Shown: positions 1 to 5,052 of the stretch, piece by piece | Layout of the letters: each line of letters starts with the position of its first letter | Numbering within the stretch: the first letter of the stretch is position 1 | Source: Streptosporangiaceae bacterium | GTDB taxonomy: Bacteria; Actinomycetota; Actinomycetes; Streptosporangiales; Streptosporangiaceae | Length of the DNA: 5,052 bases | Assembly (NCBI GenBank): GCA_030043395.1 | Contig: JASHXW010000301.1 | Span: 1-5,052, forward strand | Reading direction: 5' to 3' | Translations under genes and position numbers: made by a program | Notes under the pieces: model-generated | What the model saw: only the letters and a program-made list of their open reading frames with translations | Database searches by the model: none | What the model was told of the DNA's origin: nothing

Positions 1-197
1 TGTTCCGAACCGGCGGCACGGTCACCGACCGCGTTACCGTGCTGGCCAGGTACCGTAACGTGATCGTCACCGTGTTCCTGCAGGGCCAGGCGAACGGGGG
101 CTTCGGCCCGGTGTCCGTCTCGCAGCTCCGAGCCGGTGCTGTCGCGGTCGCCCGGGAGGTCATGGCCAAGGTGCGGATGGAGCCACAGGCCAGCTGA
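1..197 (+). CDS. C-terminal fragment of an unidentified, possibly exported protein
   Basis: An open frame enters from the left edge (first complete codon at position 3) and ends at TGA 195-197, leaving 64 residues. The fragment has a beta-rich stretch (RYRNVIVTVFLQGQ), then a Gly-rich turn, then an amphipathic Ala/Val-rich helix (QLRAGAVAVAREVMAKV) and a short polar tail. I do not recognise the family with certainty. The strand-then-helix ending resembles the C-terminal part of actinobacterial lipoproteins and extracellular sensor-like domains, but the N-terminus, where a signal peptide or lipobox would lie, is outside the window. Codon use is strongly G/C-ending like its neighbours, which supports real coding. 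It is followed by a 62-bp gap with an inverted repeat before tsaB, so it is probably a separate transcription unit, although read-through is possible. Confidence 0.65.
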   Translation, partial: FRTGGTVTDRVTVLARYRNVIVTVFLQGQANGGFGPVSVSQLRAGAVAVAREVMAKVRMEPQAS

Positions 198-227
198 CCG
201 GCGCACGGCGAAGGCTGAACGCGCCGG
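198..227 (+). terminator. Inverted repeat after the first gene, possible terminator
   Basis: A perfect 7-bp GC-only inverted repeat (CCGGCGC at 198-204, GCGCCGG at 221-227) with a 16-nt loop starts directly after the stop codon of the upstream gene. There is no T-run. Actinobacterial terminators often lack one, but short GC repeats also occur by chance in DNA of this composition. Confidence 0.3.
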
Positions 228-245
228 CCACCGCGCGCGGGTGAC

Positions 246-251
246 TACGCT
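246..251 (+). promoter_or_regulatory. Possible -10 box for leaderless tsaB transcription
   Basis: TACGCT fits the actinobacterial TANNNT -10 pattern and ends 8 nt before the GTG start of tsaB. Transcription would therefore begin at or next to the start codon. Only a weak Shine-Dalgarno-like GGGA (252-255) precedes tsaB, which agrees with leaderless translation. I see no convincing -35 hexamer at 16-19 bp spacing, so confidence is low. Confidence 0.3.
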
Positions 252-259
252 GGGACACC

Positions 260-916
260 GTGCTGATCCTCGCCTTCGACACCGCGACGCCCGCGGTGAC
301 GGTCGGGCTGCACGACGGGCAGAGCCTCCTGGCGGAGGACTGCACCGTCGACGCCCGCCGCCACGGCGAGCTGCTCGCGCCCTCGATCGGCATGGTGCTG
401 GCCAAGGCCGGGGCGTCGCCATCGGACCTGACCCTGATTGCGGTCGGCACCGGCCCTGGTCCCTACACCGGCCTGCGAGTGGGCCTGATGACGGCCCAGG
501 CCATGGCGTTCGCGCTGGGCATCGCAGCCCATGGCGTCTGCTCCCTGGATGTGATCGCCGCGCAGGCAGCGCGATCCGGGCCAGGACGGGAGTTCATCGT
601 GGCGACCGACGCCCGCCGCGGCGAGGTGTACTGGGCCAGCTACGCCGCCGACGGCAGCCGCGTGGACGGGCCGCAGGTGAGTCTGCCTGCGCTGGTTCCG
701 GCCGGGCATCCGGTCGCGGGTCAGGGTCCGCGGCTGCATCCTGAGCTCGCCGGGGGTGCCGAGCCGATGGAGCCGTGCTACCCCTCAGCAGCCCAGCTCG
801 CGCAGCTCGCCGCGCAGCACGTCGATGCCGGACTCCCCGCGAGCCCGCCGGCGCCGCTGTACCTGCGCAGGCCGGACGCCAGGGAGCCCGGCCGTCCCAA
901 GCGGGTCACGCCATGA
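260..916 (+). CDS. tsaB: TsaB, tRNA t6A37 biosynthesis subunit
   Basis: This 218-residue protein is the scaffold partner of TsaD. In the family it dimerises with TsaD and, with TsaE, helps move the threonylcarbamoyl group made by TsaC onto A37 of ANN-decoding tRNAs in the cytoplasm. The sequence shows the ASKHA-fold N-terminus (ILAFDTATPAVTVGL, residues 3-17), the family signature GTGPGPYTGLR (63-73), the DARRGEVYWASY strand (117-128) and the typical C-terminal PLYLRRPDA (199-207). Length is normal for actinobacterial TsaB. The GTG start at 260 is chosen because the conserved LILAFDTAT segment begins at residue 2. The stop overlaps the rimI start by 4 bp, so translation is probably coupled. 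TsaB lacks the metal-binding histidines of TsaD, as expected for this paralogue. The identification is firm. Confidence 0.95.
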   Translation: MLILAFDTATPAVTVGLHDGQSLLAEDCTVDARRHGELLAPSIGMVLAKAGASPSDLTLIAVGTGPGPYTGLRVGLMTAQAMAFALGIAAHGVCSLDVIAAQAARSGPGREFIVATDARRGEVYWASYAADGSRVDGPQVSLPALVPAGHPVAGQGPRLHPELAGGAEPMEPCYPSAAQLAQLAAQHVDAGLPASPPAPLYLRRPDAREPGRPKRVTP

Positions 917-1416
917 GCGTCGTCCTTCGCCTGATGACTCCCGATGACCTGGACGGCGTCGTCGAGCTTGAGCACGCGGTGTTCGGCGAGGAGGCGTGGA
1001 CCAGGCAGATGCTGGCCGGGGAGCTGGAGCAGCAGCCCGCCAGCAGGTACTACCTGATCGCCGACGACGACGGCCAGATCGCGGGCTACGCGGGCCTGCT
1101 CGGCGTCGGCTGGCAAGCTGACGTGCTGACGCTCGCCGTGGCCACCGACCACTGGGGCCACGGCGTCGGCTCGACCCTGCTCGAGGCGCTGCTGGCGGAG
1201 GCGGCCAAGCGAGGATGCACGGAGGTCTTCCTCGAGGTCCGGACGGACAACAGCAGGGCGCAGCGGCTGTACCGCAGGTACGAGTTCACGGAGATCGGGA
1301 TCAGGCGCGGCTATTACCAGCCCTCGGGCGCCGACGCGCTCGTCATGCGCCGCACCCTGACCCGCGACGGGGCAGAGGCCGAGCCGGTCGTCGGCGCGGC
1401 GGAGGAGTACGAATGA
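913..1416 (+). CDS. rimI: RimI, N-alpha-acetyltransferase of the GNAT family
   Basis: This 167-residue GNAT enzyme transfers acetyl from acetyl-CoA to a protein N-terminus. The classical target is ribosomal protein S18; actinobacterial RimI may accept others. Visible features are the N-terminal strand [19 protein letters not shown] (6-24), the core strand ADVLTLAV (69-76), the acetyl-CoA loop WGHGVG (81-86) followed by a Leu-rich helix, and the C-terminal [20 protein letters not shown] (106-125). By alignment with enteric RimI, the last segment carries the likely catalytic Glu108 and Tyr120. The loop has Trp81 where the GNAT motif Q/R-x-x-G-x-G/A usually has Gln or Arg. The ATG at 913 is chosen because it overlaps the tsaB stop (ATGA) and places the GNAT fold at the N-terminus; no strong ribosome binding site precedes it, consistent with coupling. 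An acidic tail ([14 protein letters not shown]) encodes the tsaD Shine-Dalgarno. A related GNAT is the only real alternative. Confidence 0.9.
   Translation: MSVVLRLMTPDDLDGVVELEHAVFGEEAWTRQMLAGELEQQPASRYYLIADDDGQIAGYAGLLGVGWQADVLTLAVATDHWGHGVGSTLLEALLAEAAKRGCTEVFLEVRTDNSRAQRLYRRYEFTEIGIRRGYYQPSGADALVMRRTLTRDGAEAEPVVGAAEEYE
1401..1407 (+). promoter_or_regulatory. Ribosome binding site of tsaD inside rimI
   Basis: GGAGGAG lies 5 nt before the tsaD ATG at 1413. It is read in the rimI frame as part of the final Glu-Glu-Tyr-Glu codons. It fixes the tsaD start and rules out longer versions that reach back into rimI. Confidence 0.8.
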
Positions 1417-2444
1417 CAGCGCCGCTCGTTCTCGGGATCGAGTCCTCGTGCGACGAGACCGGCGTCGGCCTGGTGCGCGGCCACGAGCTGCTCGCCGACG
1501 CGATCGCGTCGAGCGTCGATGAGCATGCCAGGTTCGGCGGAGTGGTGCCTGAGGTGGCGAGCCGGGCACACCTGGAGGCTATGGTGCCCGCCGTCCGGCG
1601 GGCGCTGGACAGCGCTGGGGTCACGCTGGGGCAGGTCGACGCGATCGCCGTCACCGCGGGTCCTGGCCTGGCCGGGGCGCTGCTGGTCGGAGTGTGCGCC
1701 GCAAAGGCCTACGCCCTCGCGCTCGGCAAGCCGCTGTACGGCGTCAACCACCTTGCCGCGCACATCGCTGTCGACCAGCTCGAGCACGGCCCGCTGCCCA
1801 CCCCGGCGATTGCGCTGCTGGTTTCTGGCGGCCACTCGTCGCTGCTGTTCGTGGAGAGCCTGACCGCGGGCATCCGCCCGCTCGGCGCCACGATCGACGA
1901 CGCAGCGGGCGAAGCCTACGACAAGGTGGCCAGGCTGCTCGGACTGCCGTTCCCCGGCGGACCGCCGATCGACGCGGCTGCGCGCTCGGGCGACGGGAGC
2001 TTCGTTCGCTTTCCCAGGGCGAAATACCACGACGGGACGGCCGACTTCTCGTTCTCGGGCCTGAAGACGGCCGTCGCCCGCTGGGTCGAGGCGCGCGAGG
2101 CCGCTGGACTGCCCGTGCCGGTTGCCGACGTGGCCGCCTCCTTCCAGGAGGCCGTCGCCGACGTGCTCACTCGCAAGGCAGTCGCTGCCTGCCTGGCGAA
2201 CGGGGTGACTCACCTGGTGATCAGCGGCGGGGTGGCCGCAAACTCGCGCCTGCGGGGGCTCGCGCGGGAGCGGTGCGAAGCCGCCGGGATCAGCCTGCGG
2301 GTGCCGCGGCCTGGCCTGTGTACCGACAACGGCGCCATGGTCGCCGCACTGGGGTCCGACCTGGTTGCCGCCGGAGTCGAGCCGTCCGGTGCCGAGTTCG
2401 GTGCCGACTCAGGGCTGCCGGTCACCCACGTCGTCGCGGCCTGA
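1413..2444 (+). CDS. tsaD: TsaD, tRNA N6-adenosine threonylcarbamoyltransferase
   Basis: TsaD (Kae1/Qri7 family, 343 residues, normal length) is the catalytic subunit that transfers the threonylcarbamoyl moiety from threonylcarbamoyl-AMP to A37 of ANN-decoding tRNAs. The sequence shows the N-terminal phosphate loop [10 protein letters not shown] (7-16), metal ligands His113 and His117 in VNHLAAH, the SGGHSSL loop (138-144), [17 protein letters not shown] (162-178), [10 protein letters not shown] (212-221), the [12 protein letters not shown] nucleotide-binding segment (270-281) and TDNGAM (304-309) with the third metal ligand Asp305. All key residues are present. The ATG at 1413 has a strong ribosome binding site and overlaps the rimI stop by 4 bp. 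Its partner tsaB is two genes upstream; tsaC and tsaE are not in the window. The gene ends 29 bp from the convergent methyltransferase gene. Confidence 0.97.
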   Translation: MTAPLVLGIESSCDETGVGLVRGHELLADAIASSVDEHARFGGVVPEVASRAHLEAMVPAVRRALDSAGVTLGQVDAIAVTAGPGLAGALLVGVCAAKAYALALGKPLYGVNHLAAHIAVDQLEHGPLPTPAIALLVSGGHSSLLFVESLTAGIRPLGATIDDAAGEAYDKVARLLGLPFPGGPPIDAAARSGDGSFVRFPRAKYHDGTADFSFSGLKTAVARWVEAREAAGLPVPVADVAASFQEAVADVLTRKAVAACLANGVTHLVISGGVAANSRLRGLARERCEAAGISLRVPRPGLCTDNGAMVAALGSDLVAAGVEPSGAEFGADSGLPVTHVVAA

Positions 2445-2481
2445 GCCGCTGCCCGGAAGCGCGTGTCCCGCGCTCAGCGGC
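2445..2481. terminator. Overlapping inverted repeats between convergent genes, possible bidirectional terminator
   Basis: The 29-bp gap between the tsaD stop and the methyltransferase stop holds a hairpin with arms AGCGCG (2458-2463) and CGCGCT (2469-2474) around the 5-nt loop TGTCC. An outer repeat GCCGCTG/CAGCGGC (2445-2451 and 2475-2481) encloses it. Neither side has a T-run. The position between convergent genes is right for a terminator acting in both directions, but the stems are short. Confidence 0.4.
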
Positions 2482-3325
2482 GGACGATCCTGATCGCGAG
2501 CGTGACCAGGGGCAGGCTGAACTCACCGCTTGCTGTCTGCGGGGTGTGGTCGAGGTACGCGCGTACCTTGGTGAGCACGGCCTCGCGCTCGGGCGGCTCC
2601 ATCACCAGGAACATCGAATGGGTGCGCATCGTCTGGATCAGTGAGTCCGCCGTCCTGGCCTGCGAATGCTCGAAGATGGCTTCCTCCAGCGGAGTGAAGA
2701 GCGCGTGCCCGGCCCCCGCGAGCCAGGCCACGATGGCGTCATCGTCGTGTGACTTCGCGATGCTCAGCTGCACCACGCTTGGCCGCCCGCTGGCCTTGTG
2801 CAGCCCCGCCACCCACTCCACCCTGTCGTCGTCGGCGTTCCACAGGCCGCCGAACACGCCGCCTGGCCTGAGCACCCTGGCGATTTCCGGCATCGCAAGG
2901 TCCAGGTCGAACCAGTGCGCCGCCTGGCCGGCCAGCACGGCATCGACGCTGGCGTCGGGCAGCGGGATGGACTCGGCCCGCCCGCTCAGTGCCGTTACGC
3001 CGGGCACGTGGTCGCGCAGCTCGGCAAGCATTTTGGGGTCCGGCTCGACCGCGGTGACATCGGCCGGCTCGCCCTCAAAGCGCAGTCCGGCAAGCGAAGC
3101 CGTGAGCTTGCCTGTCCCGGCTCCCAGATCCAGGATGCGCAGGGGGTGGCTCGCCGCCGTCTTCGTGACCGGCTCGAGCAGCCAGCCGATGCCGGTGCCG
3201 GGGTAGTCCGGCCGGTGCTGCGCGTAAGCCGAGGCGGCCGCGCCGAAAGAGGATGCCCTGCGAGCGCGCTCGCCGGCGTCGGAAGATGGCCTAGCTGGAG
3301 CGCCGGCGGAGTCGGGGGAGGCCAT
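2474..3325 (-). CDS. Class I SAM-dependent methyltransferase, substrate unknown
   Basis: This 283-residue protein has a Methyltransf_11-like Rossmann fold. Visible motifs are the family N-terminal pattern SFGAAASAYAQHRPDYP (26-42), SAM-binding motif I ILDLGAGTGKLT (64-75), the acidic motif II VTAVEPDPKM (90-99), motif III-like SIPLPDASVDAVLAGQAAHWFD (119-140) and the post-III loop VLRPGGVFGGLWN (151-163). The C-terminal third is variable and probably forms the substrate cap. There is no signal peptide or membrane segment, so it should be cytoplasmic. The ATG at 3325-3323 is preferred because it lies 7 nt after a TANNNT box and leaves only a short polar N-tail before the family motif; an in-frame ATG at 3439 would run through the groES operator. 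The motifs do not define the substrate: small molecules are typical of relatives, but other acceptors cannot be excluded. It is convergent with tsaD and divergent from groES, so it is its own transcription unit. Confidence 0.88.
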   Translation of the reverse strand: MASPDSAGAPARPSSDAGERARRASSFGAAASAYAQHRPDYPGTGIGWLLEPVTKTAASHPLRILDLGAGTGKLTASLAGLRFEGEPADVTAVEPDPKMLAELRDHVPGVTALSGRAESIPLPDASVDAVLAGQAAHWFDLDLAMPEIARVLRPGGVFGGLWNADDDRVEWVAGLHKASGRPSVVQLSIAKSHDDDAIVAWLAGAGHALFTPLEEAIFEHSQARTADSLIQTMRTHSMFLVMEPPEREAVLTKVRAYLDHTPQTASGEFSLPLVTLAIRIVRR

Positions 3326-3332
3326 GTGCCGT

Positions 3333-3362
3333 ACCCTAGCCTGGCCCCGCCCAGCTTGACGA
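3333..3362 (-). promoter_or_regulatory. Candidate leaderless promoter of the methyltransferase gene
   Basis: Read on the minus strand, the -35-like TCGTCA (3362-3357; 4 of 6 matches to TTGACA) and the -10 box TAGGGT (3338-3333) are separated by 18 bp. The -10 ends 7 nt before the ATG, so the transcript would begin at or within a base or so of the start codon. No purine-rich Shine-Dalgarno is present in this short space, which fits leaderless translation, common in actinobacteria. The -35 overlaps that of groES on the opposite strand. Confidence 0.5.
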
Positions 3363-3384
3363 CGGCGGGCGTCGGGGCTAATCT
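3356..3384 (+). promoter_or_regulatory. Main sigma-70-type promoter of groES-groEL
   Basis: TTGACG (3356-3361; 5 of 6 matches to TTGACA) and TAATCT (3379-3384) are separated by exactly 17 bp, an optimal spacing for the housekeeping sigma factor. The predicted start is near 3391, which is the first base of the CIRCE operator. A repressor bound there would sit on the start site. This matches the known arrangement of HrcA-controlled chaperonin operons, where a vegetative promoter is held down and released on heat shock. Confidence 0.75.
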
Positions 3385-3390
3385 GCGGAC

Positions 3391-3417
3391 TTGGCACTCG
3401 ATGTAGTAGAGTGCTAA
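3391..3417 (+). promoter_or_regulatory. CIRCE operator (HrcA binding site)
   Basis: The left arm TTGGCACTC (3391-3399) and right arm GAGTGCTAA (3409-3417) flank a 9-bp spacer. This matches the CIRCE consensus TTAGCACTC-N9-GAGTGCTAA with one change (A to G at position 3 of the left arm). In the transcript that change still pairs, as G-U, so the site also forms a 9-bp stem at the very 5' end of the mRNA. HrcA represses groE operons through this element and loses binding when GroEL is occupied by unfolded protein. hrcA itself is not in the window. Confidence 0.95.
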
Positions 3418-3484
3418 CGCGACGAGGATGGTCTGGCACCCGCGACGGCAGGCCCCATGGTCGCCTCTCTAGTAACTCAGCTAG

Positions 3485-3499
3485 CCCTTTCTGTAAGGG
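3485..3499 (+). promoter_or_regulatory. Small hairpin touching the groES ribosome binding site
   Basis: CCCTT (3485-3489) and AAGGG (3495-3499) form a perfect 5-bp stem with the loop TCTGT. The 3' arm takes in most of the G-run that leads into the GGAGGT Shine-Dalgarno at 3500-3505. It could modulate ribosome access to groES. The pairing is seen in the sequence; the regulatory role is inferred. Confidence 0.35.
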
Positions 3500-3505
3500 G
3501 GAGGT
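3500..3505 (+). promoter_or_regulatory. Ribosome binding site of groES
   Basis: GGAGGT, preceded by more G residues, lies 6 nt before the GTG at 3512. It decides the groES start, since the annotated start is a GTG and not an ATG. Confidence 0.85.
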
Positions 3506-3511
3506 CAGATC

Positions 3512-3823
3512 GTGACGACCGCCACCAAGGTTGTTATCAAGCCGCTCGAAGACCGGATCGTGGTGCGCCCGCTCGATGCCGAGCAGACCACCGCTTCCGG
3601 CCTTGTCATTCCGGACACCGCGAAGGAGAAGCCCCAGGAGGGCGAGGTCATCGCCGTCGGCCCAGGCCGGTTCGACGACGCTGGCGCCAAGCGCGTTCCG
3701 ATGGATGTCAAGAAGGGCGACGTCGTGCTTTACAGCAAGTACGGCGGCACCGAAGTGAAGTACGCGGGCGAGGAGTACCTGGTGCTCTCTGCCCGTGACG
3801 TGCTCGCGATCATCGAGAAGTAA
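3512..3823 (+). CDS. groES: GroES, 10-kDa co-chaperonin
   Basis: This 103-residue protein is the heptameric lid of the GroEL folding chamber in the cytoplasm. The N-terminal strand [18 protein letters not shown] (7-24) is followed by the mobile loop (about 24-44), which carries the hydrophobic tripeptide Leu31-Val32-Ile33 that docks on the GroEL apical domain. [12 protein letters not shown] (43-54), [18 protein letters not shown] (67-84) and the C-terminal [17 protein letters not shown] (87-103) complete the beta-barrel fold. Length is typical of actinobacterial GroES. The start is GTG at 3512, backed by a strong ribosome binding site and by the conserved KPLEDR beginning at residue 10. The gene is first in a groES-groEL operon behind a vegetative promoter and a CIRCE site, so it should be induced by heat and protein-folding stress through loss of HrcA repression. 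A stable hairpin follows its stop codon. Confidence 0.98.
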   Translation: MTTATKVVIKPLEDRIVVRPLDAEQTTASGLVIPDTAKEKPQEGEVIAVGPGRFDDAGAKRVPMDVKKGDVVLYSKYGGTEVKYAGEEYLVLSARDVLAIIEK

Positions 3824-3839
3824 GAGCGAGCAGAACGGA

Positions 3840-3862
3840 TGGCACGGGCAGTGCTCGTGCCA
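3840..3862 (+). terminator. Strong hairpin after groES, attenuator or processing site
   Basis: Arms TGGCACGGGC (3840-3849) and GCTCGTGCCA (3853-3862) give a 10-bp stem with one G-U pair and a tight AGT loop, 16 nt after the groES stop. There is no T-run. In front of groEL in the same operon it would act as a partial terminator, an mRNA stabiliser for the groES segment or an RNase site, setting the groES to groEL ratio. The helix is seen directly; the role is inferred. Confidence 0.5.
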
Positions 3863-3884
3863 GGCGCGCGCGAGCGCGTTGCGT

Positions 3885-5052
<1,168 letters not shown>

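Noticed and set aside
775..912. Longer RimI starting inside tsaB
   Set aside because: It would overlap tsaB by about 140 bp and adds a low-complexity Arg/Ala segment; the ATGA overlap at 913 is the natural start.
1215..1412. N-terminal extension of TsaD into rimI
   Set aside because: The added residues are a frame-shifted shadow of RimI, and the ATG at 1413 has a strong ribosome binding site and the universal TsaD N-terminus.
778..2213. Long minus-strand open frames opposite rimI and tsaD (778-1569, 1314-2213)
   Set aside because: Their translations are Arg-rich and without motifs, as expected for antisense frames of G/C-ending codons; the plus-strand genes are certain.
3326..3439. In-frame N-terminal extension of the methyltransferase to an ATG at 3439
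   Set aside because: It would be translated through the groES promoter and CIRCE site, adds an Arg/Pro-rich segment with no family similarity, and a good -10 box lies just before the ATG at 3325.
3840..3862. Second CIRCE operator in front of groEL
   Set aside because: The arms share only the GGCAC/GTGCC core with CIRCE, the spacing differs and the TC/GA ends are missing; a plain hairpin explains it better.

Overview
The window is high-GC DNA with codon use strongly biased to G/C at third positions. It has a GTG start on at least two genes, ATGA-type overlaps between genes, and TANNNT-type -10 boxes. Together with the gene order tsaB-rimI-tsaD near a CIRCE-controlled groES-groEL, this points to an actinobacterium; genus and species cannot be assigned from the window alone.

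Layout. Positions 1-197 hold the 3' end of an unidentified, possibly exported protein. Positions 260-2444 hold a tightly packed plus-strand operon, tsaB-rimI-tsaD, whose members overlap by 4 bp (ATGA) at both junctions. TsaB and TsaD are two subunits of the machinery that makes the t6A modification at position 37 of ANN-decoding tRNAs; RimI is an N-terminal acetyltransferase. Positions 2474-3325, on the minus strand and convergent with tsaD, encode a class I SAM-dependent methyltransferase of unknown substrate. Positions 3326-3511 are a compact divergent control region: a candidate leaderless promoter for the methyltransferase faces away from a strong groES promoter, and their -35 boxes overlap. 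A near-perfect CIRCE operator starts at the predicted groES transcription start. Positions 3512-3823 are groES. Positions 4009-5052 are the first 348 codons of groEL, which runs off the window.

How the genes work together. The first block serves tRNA modification and protein acetylation and looks constitutive. The second block is the HrcA/CIRCE heat-shock chaperonin operon. The methyltransferase sits between them and may feel the state of the chaperonin promoter because the two promoters overlap.

The least ordinary sequence is the 185-bp groES-groEL gap. It holds a 10-bp hairpin just after groES and then a 70-nt nested stem structure whose outer helix is 10 perfect G:C pairs. The groES leader can also fold so as to cover its own ribosome binding site. 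I see no mobile element ORF, CRISPR array, tRNA or rRNA. I see no clearly new multi-gene system; the genes themselves are mostly familiar housekeeping genes.
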